Shown piece by piece: positions 12,193 through 22,800 of a DNA stretch of 30,576 nt; the stretch's first letter is position 1, and each line of letters starts with the position of its first letter. The stretch is taken from the IMG/VR virus record IMGVR_UViG_3300025151_000180, positions 1 through 30,576 of that record, one strand, 5' to 3'. The notes below the pieces were generated by a model. The model was not told the origin of the DNA. It was given only the letters and a program-made list of their open reading frames with translations, and did not search any database. The DNA comes from a virus. Made by a program: the position numbers and the translations under genes.

Positions 12193-14550
12193 TTATGATC
12201 TATTCAAATCTCTACGATTACTTACTTTTTCTAGATCGGTGGCTTGGGACTCTGCTATATCTAATTGCTTCGCTGCGGCAGCAGTAATAGTTCCTCCTGC
12301 CTGAGATACTTGAGCTTCTTTATAAAAAGACTGTAAACCTTGTATGGACATTGGTTCCAAGGATAGATCCGTAGGAAGGTCCATAAGTATGCCTAATTGT
12401 AGTCTTTGTTTATATGTAGTTTCTCCTCCAGATTTTTCTAAAGAATCATACACCTTAGACTGTATTTCAGCATATAAGTTTGGATAAACATACCTTACAG
12501 CTTCAATTCCTTCTCTACTCAAGACTCCGCCATTAAGATCTTTCATAACTGACATTGGGTTTTGTACAGCTTGAACATATCTTTTAAATTTATAGATTTC
12601 TTGATCAGATATAGGATAGCTCTTTTTTATAAATGGGTTAACATTTTGTGTTTTTCTAGGAAGTTTGGAGTCTAAAAATACAAAGGCTCTACCAGCAACC
12701 TGTCTAAGTTGTTGATATGTTTGAGGAGCACTAGACTGTAAGTTAGCATCCATCATAAGTTTACTCATGTAAACAGGATTGTCTTTTATTTTGTCTATAT
12801 TATCAGCCATGTTTTTTATGGCTTCTCTCTCATCTTTTGGTCTTCCTATGGCTATTTCGTTTTCCGTTTTTCTAGCCAGTGGATTGCCAGTCAAAAGGGT
12901 AGCAGATAGGGCAGGTAATTTGTCAAACTTCTTACCTTTGAAAAACTTACTTATTGAACTAGATATTTTTTGTTGAACTCTAACATTACTTCTTTCTATA
13001 TCAGTTAAGACCATGAGCTTATTTTTTAAGTCAGACCTTGCAAAGGCAGAAGTCATAGCTGCTGCCCCTGCTGCACTAACAGGATCAACTCCAGCACCAA
13101 AAGCACCTAGCCCAAAGAATATGTCTCTTAGTCTAGGGAAGTTGGTTTGACCACCAATTTTTTTGTTAAATTCTTTTACAAAAGTTACTAAACTACTGTA
13201 ATCTGTCAACTCCTGTGATAATTGTTTACCCAGAGGAGAGTCAACTTTTCCTGCAAAATCTACCAATTCGTCTCTTACAGCTTTACCCATGACCCTATTT
13301 ATATCATCTTTTACTGTGGGCATTCCAGTTTTGTCATATCTACCGAGTTTATGATATTTAATTTTCATATTTTGTAACTCAGAGGCAGTGTAAGGTTTTT
13401 TATTTAATAAATCTTTTTCAAACAAAGAATTTATTTCATCATCTATCTTTTTTATATAACTAACAGCTTCTTTATTTAAGGCGGAGCCATCTGGTTTTTG
13501 AAATTTTTTCTTCAAACCTTCTAAACTATCTATTTGTTTTTGAGCTACACTAGAGTATGTAGGAAATACTGACTTATCAACTATGTCATCATCCATAGCT
13601 TTGACTGTTTTTCCTATCTTATCGCCTATCTTTTCTAGGTATTTTCTAGAGTTACTTAATAAAGAGGTGTTAGAGGCTAAAGATTTTGCTAAACCCTCAG
13701 ACCTCATGACTTTACCTATTACTTCTGGCATGTTTTTAGCCATAACAGGTTGTTCTAATATTATTTTTTCTATCTTATCGTCTGCAAACCCTGCAAGTTT
13801 CATAGCATTATAGGTAGGGTTGGTCATATTTTGTCTAAAGTTATCTATCTTTTCAACGCCCATTCCAACTATCTTGCTTCCTTTTATTTTAGGAACAACG
13901 ATAGAAACTGATTGTCCTATGCCTCCTAGAGAACCTCCTACAAGACCACCAAATAAGGCACCTTTTCCTCCATAAGCTGCTAGGTTTTCTGCATTAAACT
14001 CTGCATTACCTAAGGCATTTTCTTCTATTAGTTCGCCAACTCCATAAAAAGTACCTTCTACTGCTGAGCCTGCACCTTTTTCTACACTCTTCTTTAGAAC
14101 GTCTCTAGCAAATTTTTTCTTTCCACTGTCTTTGATTAATTTTTTAAGACCTGAAGCAGTTAGTTTTTCAACAGTTGTACCTGCTTTAGCTGCCGTAGCT
14201 ATACCTTTTCCAGCTACGCCTGCACCTTTTGCTAGTAGTGAACTACCTCCAGACAATAAAGCTGGTCCCACTATACCTGCTATCTCTCCACCTAAAGCAG
14301 AAAATTCATTTCTTTTACGTCTTTCTCTTAAAGCTTGTTTAAAATCATCACCTAAAGCTGCATAGGCTTGATCACTAAGTCCAAAAGTAGCCGATGATGC
14401 AGCAGATTCTAAGAATGTTCTCAGACCAGAATCTCCATACTTTTTATCCATCTCTACGTTTTTTTCAACAAAATCTATCTGTTCCTCTGATAATGGACCT
14501 TCAACTTTGTTAAAACTTTTAAGATATTCTTTTTCTTTTTCTGATATCAT
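12193..14550 (-). CDS. internal virion / DNA ejection protein (785 residues)
   Basis: The N-terminal third contains FLESAASSATFGLSDQAYAA near 46-65 and Gly/Ala-rich hydrophobic stretches around 85-115 (LGGEIAGIVGPALLSGGSSL) and 192-220 (YGGKGALFGGLVGGSLGGIG). These can insert in membranes. The remainder is mainly alpha-helical, with a further hydrophobic patch near residue 480-500 (GLGAFGAGVDPVSAAGAAAM). Length, helix content and Gly/Ala hydrophobic segments match the ejected internal proteins of podoviruses that form the channel across the host envelope. It is the last of three such large genes in a row. The start is ATG at 14550, seven bases from the end of the previous gene. Confidence 0.7.
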   Translation of the reverse strand: MISEKEKEYLKSFNKVEGPLSEEQIDFVEKNVEMDKKYGDSGLRTFLESAASSATFGLSDQAYAALGDDFKQALRERRKRNEFSALGGEIAGIVGPALLSGGSSLLAKGAGVAGKGIATAAKAGTTVEKLTASGLKKLIKDSGKKKFARDVLKKSVEKGAGSAVEGTFYGVGELIEENALGNAEFNAENLAAYGGKGALFGGLVGGSLGGIGQSVSIVVPKIKGSKIVGMGVEKIDNFRQNMTNPTYNAMKLAGFADDKIEKIILEQPVMAKNMPEVIGKVMRSEGLAKSLASNTSLLSNSRKYLEKIGDKIGKTVKAMDDDIVDKSVFPTYSSVAQKQIDSLEGLKKKFQKPDGSALNKEAVSYIKKIDDEINSLFEKDLLNKKPYTASELQNMKIKYHKLGRYDKTGMPTVKDDINRVMGKAVRDELVDFAGKVDSPLGKQLSQELTDYSSLVTFVKEFNKKIGGQTNFPRLRDIFFGLGAFGAGVDPVSAAGAAAMTSAFARSDLKNKLMVLTDIERSNVRVQQKISSSISKFFKGKKFDKLPALSATLLTGNPLARKTENEIAIGRPKDEREAIKNMADNIDKIKDNPVYMSKLMMDANLQSSAPQTYQQLRQVAGRAFVFLDSKLPRKTQNVNPFIKKSYPISDQEIYKFKRYVQAVQNPMSVMKDLNGGVLSREGIEAVRYVYPNLYAEIQSKVYDSLEKSGGETTYKQRLQLGILMDLPTDLSLEPMSIQGLQSFYKEAQVSQAGGTITAAAAKQLDIAESQATDLEKVSNRRDLNRS

Positions 14551-14557
14551 AAATCAC

Positions 14558-17080
14558 CTAAATTGGTAAAGGCTCATTCATATTCCATATAGTACCAGGC
14601 TTAGCTCCTGCTTTTTGAGCGTCTATCTCTCCTTTTATCAGTCCATCAATAACACTTCTTCTGTTTTTAGCATTGTCCTGTAAACGTCTTCTACTTAATA
14701 TTTGTTGTATTCTCAAGTCATTTGGAGTTTTTTGTATAGCTATACCGTCTCTTCTAAGTTTATCTCTAACTCCATAATTAAGTTTCATAATTAGTTTAAG
14801 AATTTTAGGTTTTTCCCTTGAGTCTGTTGTTAAAAGAGCGTTAGGGTCTCCAAGAATTCTTTTAGCTTGAGCCCTTTCTTGATCAGTCATAACACCTGGA
14901 CCAAAGAACTCAATTCTTAGTTTACCTACTAGTCTATCTCTAAGAGATTGAGCCGCAGCAGCGTCAATAGAAAAAATAGGAACTGCTTGATCTACTATAC
15001 TAATTTTATCAAAATAACTATATAAATCAGTAAGACCGTCTATAGAATCTTGAGCGTCTGCTAAGTATGCCTTAACTTTGTTTATATTAGAAGGACCACC
15101 TCTTACATAGTAGTTTAGACCATTTCTACCTTTAATCATGGAATCTCTTAATTTTAGTTTACGATATTTAGAGTCAAACTTAGACAGTTCTTCATCTGTT
15201 ATACCTCTAGTATTTACAATCCGGTTTACGTTTGTTAACTGTTGTTCATCTTGTAGTTTTTTAAGTTCTTTGATTCCTGCTGTTCTTTGTTTTTGAAAAA
15301 TTTCTAAAAGTCTAATTTTTTGTTCTTCATTCTTAGTAGACATGGCTAGTTTTTTGGCTATTTGACCAACCTTGAATTTAGCAGCAGCAAGCTTTCTACC
15401 TTCGTCTTCTAATCCTAGTTGTTGAGCTTTTATATCTTTTTCTACTTCTCTATCTAATCTTTGTACAAAAGTGTTAGGAGTGCCATATTTGTAGGAACCA
15501 TAGGCACCTGCTGCTAGACCAACAAGACTTACTATTTTATTAAAAGTACTCATATTTTTAAAAAATCTTTTTGGGTCTACAGATTGTGCTGCTTTTTCAG
15601 CTTGCACTATAGAGTCGTCTAAGGCTTTTCTAAGCTCAGCTTCATCTATTTCTTTTTGGCTTCTGTCTTCTACTTTTGTTCTATTAAGTTGTTGAAACTT
15701 TTTTCTTTGTTTTTCAGCTTCATCTTTTTGTCTTTTAGCTTCTTCTCTTTGTTCTTGGTCTCTATCTAACTCAGCTAATCTTTTTAGAGACATTCCATCA
15801 AATTCTTTTTTTCTCCTAGACAATTCTCTGGTAACAGCAGGTTCTTGTGGTTGTCCAGGGACTTTTTTACTCATTAGTTCGTCTACACTCATTTGAGATA
15901 GTTGGTATTCTCTAACACCTTGAAAATCTGGAGACCTTTCTCTTTTTGGAAAAGGGTCTGGTCTTGATTCTATTTCATCTACTTCTGTTTCAGTAATGTC
16001 TTCTATCATGAAATCTTGTGGCTCATTTTGTTTAGGTAAAAGGTAGTCTGGAAGGGCATCAACTTCTCCTCCGTTTCGGTACCTAACTTCTCCACCTTCA
16101 GCTGCTAACATCATTTTATCTTTTTCTTGTCTTTCCGCCATATCAAATTCATCTGTTCCTTTAGCATATACACCAAAGGGAACTGATTGATCCATTGGTA
16201 TTGTTTCTTCTAGTTGTATGTCTTCTGTTTTTATTTCTTGTTCAGGTTGTTTTGCCTCTTCTATAATTTCTTGTTGTGCTTTAGCCATGTCTTCATCTTT
16301 AGACCGTTCAAACTCTTCTGGACTGTCAAACTTCTGATCATCTACAAATTTAAATTTTTCTTCAAACTCATCCATAGACTCACCTTTTTCTAAAGTGAGA
16401 TATCTTTTACCTCTCCAAGTAAATTCTCTTTTACCTTCTGCTCTAGCTTCTTTGAAAGCTTGTGCAAATGGTTTAGAGTCTTGAGGAAGTCTAGAGGGTT
16501 TATCATCCTCTAGATAACTTTTCTTTTGTTCTAGAAATCCTTTAATGTTTTTTTGTAATCTTTTTAAATTAGGGTCTTTTGATTTAAAATGAGTCGCTAT
16601 CCCTTCCATAGCAACATCAGGAGAAGAGTTCCAATAAGCATAATATTCATGGTCAGCAGGTTTTCTATTAAAAATTTTTTTTACATAGTTGTCAGCCATT
16701 CGTGTAGTGTCTTTTAGTAAAGCTACTAATAACTTATCTTGGATTTCCTCATTCTCTACTAACCATGTTGAATACTCTGAAACTTGATTTTTACCTGGAG
16801 TAGTTTTTAAACTTTTTATTTTATCATAAAGTTTTTTATTAGCTAAAAGACCCTTTGGCTTAGTTAATAATAAAGCCGTGTTCTTATGCAAGTGTAAATC
16901 TCCACCTGACTTACCTTGGTCTCCTGCAAGTAATATTCCATTCTGTGATTCTCTTTTTTGAAACTTTAATATTCTTTCTAGTGGAACACCACTAAGTTTA
17001 GCAAGTTTCTTCATTCGATCTAAATTTTTAGCCATGGCTGTACTCCCTAATAGTACAAAAATTAAAATCGCTCTTAGCAC
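14558..17080 (-). CDS. internal virion protein with putative N-terminal murein transglycosylase domain
   Basis: The 840-residue protein has near its N-terminus KFQKRESQNG (Glu44) followed by AGDQGKSGGDLHLHKNTA (52-69) and, at 143-154, DHEYYAYWNSSP. This resembles a divergent lysozyme/SLT fold, with a catalytic Glu-Ser, a GDxGKSxG turn and a YxxYNxGP-like segment. The rest is charged coiled coil, with GG elements near 329-338 and one hydrophobic segment at about 513-533. Two starts are credible: GTG at 17080 (AGGAG, eight-base spacer) gives a signal-peptide-like leader, MLRAILIFVLLGSTAMA, and ATG at 17035 (GGGAG, seven-base spacer) starts right at MAKNLDRMKK. It would digest peptidoglycan during DNA entry. 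Confidence 0.65.
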   Translation of the reverse strand: MLRAILIFVLLGSTAMAKNLDRMKKLAKLSGVPLERILKFQKRESQNGILLAGDQGKSGGDLHLHKNTALLLTKPKGLLANKKLYDKIKSLKTTPGKNQVSEYSTWLVENEEIQDKLLVALLKDTTRMADNYVKKIFNRKPADHEYYAYWNSSPDVAMEGIATHFKSKDPNLKRLQKNIKGFLEQKKSYLEDDKPSRLPQDSKPFAQAFKEARAEGKREFTWRGKRYLTLEKGESMDEFEEKFKFVDDQKFDSPEEFERSKDEDMAKAQQEIIEEAKQPEQEIKTEDIQLEETIPMDQSVPFGVYAKGTDEFDMAERQEKDKMMLAAEGGEVRYRNGGEVDALPDYLLPKQNEPQDFMIEDITETEVDEIESRPDPFPKRERSPDFQGVREYQLSQMSVDELMSKKVPGQPQEPAVTRELSRRKKEFDGMSLKRLAELDRDQEQREEAKRQKDEAEKQRKKFQQLNRTKVEDRSQKEIDEAELRKALDDSIVQAEKAAQSVDPKRFFKNMSTFNKIVSLVGLAAGAYGSYKYGTPNTFVQRLDREVEKDIKAQQLGLEDEGRKLAAAKFKVGQIAKKLAMSTKNEEQKIRLLEIFQKQRTAGIKELKKLQDEQQLTNVNRIVNTRGITDEELSKFDSKYRKLKLRDSMIKGRNGLNYYVRGGPSNINKVKAYLADAQDSIDGLTDLYSYFDKISIVDQAVPIFSIDAAAAQSLRDRLVGKLRIEFFGPGVMTDQERAQAKRILGDPNALLTTDSREKPKILKLIMKLNYGVRDKLRRDGIAIQKTPNDLRIQQILSRRRLQDNAKNRRSVIDGLIKGEIDAQKAGAKPGTIWNMNEPLPI

Positions 17081-17100
17081 TAATTACTCTCCTGTTCATG

Positions 17101-19530
17101 TTACTTACCTACCTTTCTTTCCAGTTCTTCAATCCGTCTCATGAGGTCACTCTGAGCCGAGACCACTGCTCCATAGCCAGAAGAAGGCATCTTGAATTGG
17201 TCTTTTACCACACCTGGACCCTTCATGTCAACAGCACCACCCATTTGGAAGTGTCTGAATTTACGTCTAGCTCCACCATGTTTTGCATCTTTGGCAGCTT
17301 TATCGTGAAATATTGATTCTGATTCATAGCCTATGGCTTCCTTAAAAGCTTTCTTAGGTCTAGCGTAGGCTTCTCCACCCTCTGCAAATTTTTCGACTTT
17401 ACCCATTTTATCTTGTAATTTATATAAAAAATCTACACCCTTAGCTCTTTGTTCTTCTTTGCCTTTTGCACCCATGGACTTACCTAACCCACGTACAGCA
17501 GAAGCTTTAACTACAAACTCTCCATCAGATAGTCTAGCAGGTATGGAATCTGATGTTTCGGTACCTGGTCCAGATACAAACCCACCTTCTGCTCCACCAA
17601 ATATGTTACCAAAATCAAACGTGCCTAATATGTCTTCTGCTTTATTTAACCCAGTGGACACTGCTTCCAAACCTTTAAGCCAGCCTGGTTTATCAGAGGC
17701 AGAAGACACTACTCCTTTTCCAGATGCTAACTTCTGTCTTTCAAGTGCATTTTGTCTATCTTTCTCAGCTTCACTAAGACCTTGCTGTTCTTTTCTTCTA
17801 GTCTCACGTTCTTTCATCAAGGCTATTTGAACTTGTGGAGCAAATTCTCTATCAAATCTTTCTTGTGATCTTTGTAGTAATCTAGCCTTTTGACCAGGGC
17901 TTACACCTCTTAGTCCTCTTATTGAAGCTAGTTGTTGAGCTAAGCTTCTTTCTCTAATCATTTGAGCTTCTTTTTTAACTATAGAATCTCCAACTTCATC
18001 TGGAGTTAGTTGTTCAACAGGTTTTGGGGCTGGAGCAGGAGCTGGAGCTGGAGCTGGAGCAGCAGCAACAGGAGGAGCAGCAGGAGCAGGAGCAGATTTA
18101 GGTTCTCCTCTACGAACAGGTGGAGCTACTGAAGGTTTTGGCTCCTTAGCTTTTGTTATTTTTTCTTCCTCAATAGAAATGTCTTCTTGAGCTTCTTCCA
18201 TTGTAGTAGGGTCAGATACTTTTTTATTTATAAATTCTGCTATATTTTTTACAGGAGCACCTACCCCCCCTGGCAATAAGCCTAGAGCTTTTATAAAATT
18301 TCTTCTAGTTAAGACAGACTTTCTAGGTATTTTTTCATTTCCTGTTAGTGCTCCATACTCTTGAGCACTTATTAAACCCTTTTCATAATCCAACAAAGCC
18401 ATTCTATCTCTTTTACGATTTTGAGATTCAACATATGCTTCTTCAAACCTTCGTTGGTCTTCTGCTATTTCTTCAGGCGTTTTTTCTTCTTGTGCATCTT
18501 TAAAAGCTTCAAATTCTTCTTCACTTCCAAATCTAGGGTCTGCTGCCATTTGTTCTCGAAGCTCTCTATCAGCTAAAGCTTTTCTTATTCCAACTTGGTC
18601 TGGAGCATCAGCTTCTATTAGTCTTTCTGTTTCTGCTTTTTTTCTACGTTTTAAGTCTTCTCTTCTTAAATCTTCAGATAACTCTCTATCTTCTATAGCT
18701 TTTTGAAAGTCAAAGCCTTCTTCTCTTAGTTGTCTACCAAAAGAACTTTGTTCTTCTTCTAATTTTCTTTTTTCTCTCATTTTATCAGTAAATTGACCTA
18801 TTTCTTGATCTCTTTGTAAAGCATCAGTAAACTTATCTGCTCTATCTTTACGTTCTTTTTCCAACCTGTCTTGTCTCATTTGACCTGTAAAGTCAGCTGC
18901 TTCTTGGTCTCTTTGCATAGCATCAGTAAACCGATCTCCTCTTTCTTTTCTTATTTCATCAGGAACCTCACCCATCCTTCTATCTCTAACTAAAGAATCA
19001 GTGAACCTATCTGCTCTAACCTTACGTTCTTGTTCATCCATTTGTTGAATAGCAGCTTGATCAGCTTCTCTAGCTTTTCTAAGTTGAGCAGCTTTTGCAA
19101 CAGCTTCAGCTTTTACTTTAGCTTCTTGTTTTTGTTGTTCTTCTTTTCTTCTTTGAGCAGCTTTTGCCATGGCTTCAGCTTTTGCCTTAGCTTGTTGTCT
19201 TTGCTGGTCTTCCTTTCTTTTTTGTTCAGCTTTTGCCTTAGCTTCAGCAGCAGCTTGTTGTTTTTGTCTTTCAATACCTAATTGTGTCTGTGCAGTTTCC
19301 CTTCTTCCTTTATCAACTACAGATTTTGCTTCTGCCTCTTGTTGTTTTTTTCTAAAAGCATCGGTTTGTAACTGAGCCTCTCTTTGTTGAGAAGACTGTT
19401 CTCCAGTTCCACCTTTACCACCTCCACCACGACTGCCACTGCCGCTGGAGCCGTTACCGCCGCCACCTTTGAAACATTTCAGAGGTCCGACTGCTATAAG
19501 TTTAGGTCCTTTTAAAATTGGTTTTTTCAT
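17101..19530 (-). CDS. coiled-coil internal virion protein with Gly-rich N-terminus
   Basis: The 809-residue protein has a Gly/Ser-rich region (about 21-45), then about 350 residues of Ala/Lys/Glu/Gln/Arg coiled coil. This includes three repeats of a D(R/K)FTD(S/A)xxRD unit at about 174-250. TRRNFIKALGLLPGG lies at 408-422, and an Ala-Pro linker at about 480-503. The C-terminal part has EGGFVSGPGTETSDSIPARL followed by SDGEFVVKASAV (649-680), a motif common near the end of large phage tail and ejection proteins. GG-turn segments and a final short coiled coil follow. It is the first of three large helical genes and probably part of the injected or internal complex. It overlaps the acetyltransferase gene by four bases. 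Confidence 0.65.
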   Translation of the reverse strand: MKKPILKGPKLIAVGPLKCFKGGGGNGSSGSGSRGGGGKGGTGEQSSQQREAQLQTDAFRKKQQEAEAKSVVDKGRRETAQTQLGIERQKQQAAAEAKAKAEQKRKEDQQRQQAKAKAEAMAKAAQRRKEEQQKQEAKVKAEAVAKAAQLRKAREADQAAIQQMDEQERKVRADRFTDSLVRDRRMGEVPDEIRKERGDRFTDAMQRDQEAADFTGQMRQDRLEKERKDRADKFTDALQRDQEIGQFTDKMREKRKLEEEQSSFGRQLREEGFDFQKAIEDRELSEDLRREDLKRRKKAETERLIEADAPDQVGIRKALADRELREQMAADPRFGSEEEFEAFKDAQEEKTPEEIAEDQRRFEEAYVESQNRKRDRMALLDYEKGLISAQEYGALTGNEKIPRKSVLTRRNFIKALGLLPGGVGAPVKNIAEFINKKVSDPTTMEEAQEDISIEEEKITKAKEPKPSVAPPVRRGEPKSAPAPAAPPVAAAPAPAPAPAPAPKPVEQLTPDEVGDSIVKKEAQMIRERSLAQQLASIRGLRGVSPGQKARLLQRSQERFDREFAPQVQIALMKERETRRKEQQGLSEAEKDRQNALERQKLASGKGVVSSASDKPGWLKGLEAVSTGLNKAEDILGTFDFGNIFGGAEGGFVSGPGTETSDSIPARLSDGEFVVKASAVRGLGKSMGAKGKEEQRAKGVDFLYKLQDKMGKVEKFAEGGEAYARPKKAFKEAIGYESESIFHDKAAKDAKHGGARRKFRHFQMGGAVDMKGPGVVKDQFKMPSSGYGAVVSAQSDLMRRIEELERKVGK
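18019..18099 (-). repeat. Ala-Pro linker repeat
   Basis: This low-complexity GCTCC/AGC-type DNA encodes an Ala/Pro-alternating stretch (residues about 478-504 of the 809-residue protein). It is GC-richer than its surroundings and is likely an extended spacer between the coiled-coil half and the C-terminal half of the protein. Confidence 0.7.
18766..19017 (-). repeat. three degenerate FTD coding repeats
   Basis: Three units of about 26-33 residues in the 809-residue protein share R(A/G)D(R/K)FTD(S/A)(L/M)xRD, and two of them also share a following DFTGQMR or QFTDKMR element. The copies differ from one another, so this is an old expansion inside a coiled-coil region. Confidence 0.65.
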
Positions 19531-19862
19531 ACTACATCCTTAATGAGCACAATATAGTCGCCATTATTCCAGGCTAGTTTCCATTTGTTGTGTAAAAACT
19601 TAGCTAGGGTTTCGTTTGCATGTTTGTTAAAAACATAAACGGAACAACTAACTTTTTCATATTCTTTGTCTTTTGCGTATGTAAATATCTTATCTTGATA
19701 TTGTTGTCCTATTTTTTTATCTCTAAATTCTGGTTTTACCCACATGTCTTCTATATGTAATCTTTTATCATTATCATGGCTCTTTACTGCAAAAAATCCA
19801 TGTTCGTCTTCAAAAGTATGAATGTCATAACACTCTAGTCTGTAGTCTGCATAATCACTCAC
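19527..19862 (-). CDS. GNAT-family N-acetyltransferase
   Basis: The 111-residue protein carries the acetyl-CoA-binding core of GNAT enzymes: IEDMWVKPEFRDKKIGQQY (37-55), the beta4-alpha3 element with the R..xxG loop (Arg47 to Gly52), and a later strand CSVYVFNKHANETLAKFL (73-90) including Asn79. The loop is RDKKIG rather than the more usual RGxGxG, so activity may be altered. It is short for the family (usually about 140-170), missing part of the N-terminal region. GTG at 19862 has TAGGAG upstream. It lies between the tail hub and the first internal protein, so it may modify a virion protein or a host target. Confidence 0.85.
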   Translation of the reverse strand: MSDYADYRLECYDIHTFEDEHGFFAVKSHDNDKRLHIEDMWVKPEFRDKKIGQQYQDKIFTYAKDKEYEKVSCSVYVFNKHANETLAKFLHNKWKLAWNNGDYIVLIKDVV

Positions 19863-19870
19863 AATTGCTC

Positions 19871-22800
19871 CTAAGTTATAGAAGTAGAACCAAATACCCT
19901 AGATTGCTTAATCTTAAAGTCACCTTCTTTAGTTCCTACTATAAACGAAAGGTTAGATAATGTAAAGCCTGGTCCTGCTGACTCTGCGTCTCCAGACGAA
20001 TTAGAACCTTCTATTTCTTCTATACATATCTTTATAGACTCACATTTTTGTTTAGCAAAGTTTAATCTTATTTGATACTGTGTGTTATCTTTACCACCGT
20101 AAGCTATTGCGCTGGTACCAGATGGATCTCCATAAGTATTCTGGGTACCTGTAGAAGGACTACCATATGTATAACTTTCTGTATAACTTGTAACGTCTAC
20201 AAGTTTTTCTTGTTGCCAAACATCATCATAGTTGTAAGCTATCTTAATTAATAGCTTATGTGGAGACTTATACTCTCCTAGTAAGAGCATTCTATACACT
20301 CTTTGAAACCCTTGTATTCCTGCAAATGATAGCCAACCAGTCTCTACTTTCATTGGTACTATGGCACCATCAAAACTAGATGTTGTGCTTACTTGTTTAT
20401 ATATTTTGTCTTTATAGCTTGCTAAAAAGTAATCATCTCCTACAAGACATGAACTATTTCCTCTGTGGTCAGTGTATGTATACCACATATTTAGAAGGTA
20501 GTTATAAATAGCTGTAGGACCATCAGAAGCTAAAAACCTTACTTCACTTTTTTTAGGAACTACAGTGGTTTTAGTTATTGTTAAATCTCTATAGTCTTCA
20601 GCAGGAGCACCTATGTATTCTATACCTAAACTTCTGTTTAAAAGAAAAATACCTTTTTGGGACATAAACATAAGTCCTTTAGGCATAAAAGCTACACTAT
20701 TGGCAAACTTACATCCTATATCAGATGTAATTAGTTGAGGCTCGATAAAATCATTTTGTTCACCAAGATTATTGGGACCTTCTCCAGTAAGCATGTAAAT
20801 AGCTCTTTCTTTAAATATAATTAATTTATCATCCATTTTTTTAAGAGCTACTATGGCTCCACCATCAGTAGGAACTTCTAGTGTAAGACTATCACTAAAT
20901 TCTACAGGAGTAGTGTCATAAACATTTCCTTGTATTGATTTAGAAAAATATATAAGGTGATCACTAGGCTCAATCCCTGCTAAAAATAAACGGTTTTTAT
21001 AAGATGCCATAATTGAAGCAGCAGGAGCTACACTGTTTTCTAAAACCCCTCCTGTTGTATATAGTAATTCATTATCTTGTAAATCATCATCAGTTATTGT
21101 ATCTCTTATTAAAATATAATTATGGTCTCTTTGATTTCTATTAGCTCTAAAAGAAGTGGTCAAGTTTTGATCACTAACCTTGTAAAAAAGAGTTCCTCCA
21201 TTTGTAGTACGATATAGTTCTATAAATGTAGCATATTCATACTTAGCAGTAAAGTTTACCATAGGTATTAAAATATCTATGTTTTGATAATTAGTAGTAG
21301 AACCAAGTTGAAAGCTAAATTGAGGAGACAGACTAGACCTGTGAATGTTACCAGAATGGTCTTCATAACGAAACGCAGCATAATAATTATACACTCCATT
21401 TTGAACAAACGGGTGATTAGTTCCAGTAGTTGTTAAACTCTCGCTATAGACATATAAAGCACTAACTCCTTGAACAAAATTATGTTCTTGAAATCTCATT
21501 TGATCACTGGAAAATAATTGACTTCCTGCTACAATCAAATTTCCTGCTACTTGTTCATTTTGGTTAGCTACAGAAAAATCATAGGAAACTTTAGTTATAG
21601 AAGGTACAGGGAAAGTAAAAAAAGATCCATCATTAGATTCTATTCTGCCTTTTTGATTTGTAGGGATATGAACATGACCATCACTATCTATACTTACACC
21701 TGGAACTCCCGATAAACCCCCTAGTGTTGAGTCATAAGGATAATATGTTTCAGCAGTCCCATAGCTCATTACTCCAACAGGTATGTTAAGTCCTGTGTCA
21801 TAATCCTCTACAGACCATAAGTAGTAAGCATCTTGGTTGTCTACTCTTTTACCAATGGGTAATATAGGGTTTCCATCTACAAGATAAGGTTTTGCAGTTA
21901 TAGTTCCTGTGACGCAAGAAAATTGTTTAGTAAAATCGCCAGCACTAGTTCCATCAAGATCTGCATAATGTCTCCACACTGAAATCCTTTGTTTATTACA
22001 AGAGGGAAAATCTGCATACGAAACTGGACTCCAAATACTTGTTGCTGAAGTCATAGCATTAACATAGTTACTTGAAAAAGTTGTAGTTGTAAAAGATTGA
22101 GAAGCATATGTTCCTGTTCTATTGTCTATAACAAAAAGTTTATCATTAGAAGTTCCTGTTCCTGTAGACGATAAACTAAAATCAACATAGACATCATAAG
22201 CAAGACCGTTAGTTCCCCCTGAAGTAAAATTATTATCTCTTGCCATAGGTATAATAGCTTTCGGTGCTATGGCAAGATCCCACAATCCTGTCCCTGATCC
22301 ACTGTGACTAAAACCGCTGTTTATGTGTATGTTAGTAGCAAACTTATCAAACGTAAGTAAAGCCAAAGCATTGGCATCGGCATAGGCTACAGCAAAACCT
22401 CCTTGATCTTCCGTGCTGGTTGGAACTCCATTTTTTTTAGGATTTGAAGTTATAGGAGTTACGCCAACCGCTGATATTGTGGAAGAACCACTAGTAAAAG
22501 AAGCATCAGATTGTAAAATATCAGCAGCAGCAGGGGCTATATTTAGAAACAAAGATATAATCTCAGCTTTTCCGGCAGTAGTTTTATGAACTAGACATAT
22601 ACAGTCCTCAGATTCGTTAACTGAAACATCATATATTTTATCTGCATGAGTTTGGCTTATACTATTAAAAGCACTTGAAAAATCTGTAGTTAATTCAGTA
22701 TAACTAAGAGGGCTAGACATGTTATAACCTATAAAATAATTAGTTCCATCTTTTTTAATAGCAAATTTTACTATTTTATCTCCTAGGGAAACTATTTTAG

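Noticed and set aside
17075-17099. ATG at 17099 opening a 23-codon frame ahead of the murein hydrolase gene
   Set aside because: No ribosome site, and its product has no distinctive feature; the GTG at 17080 is much better supported.
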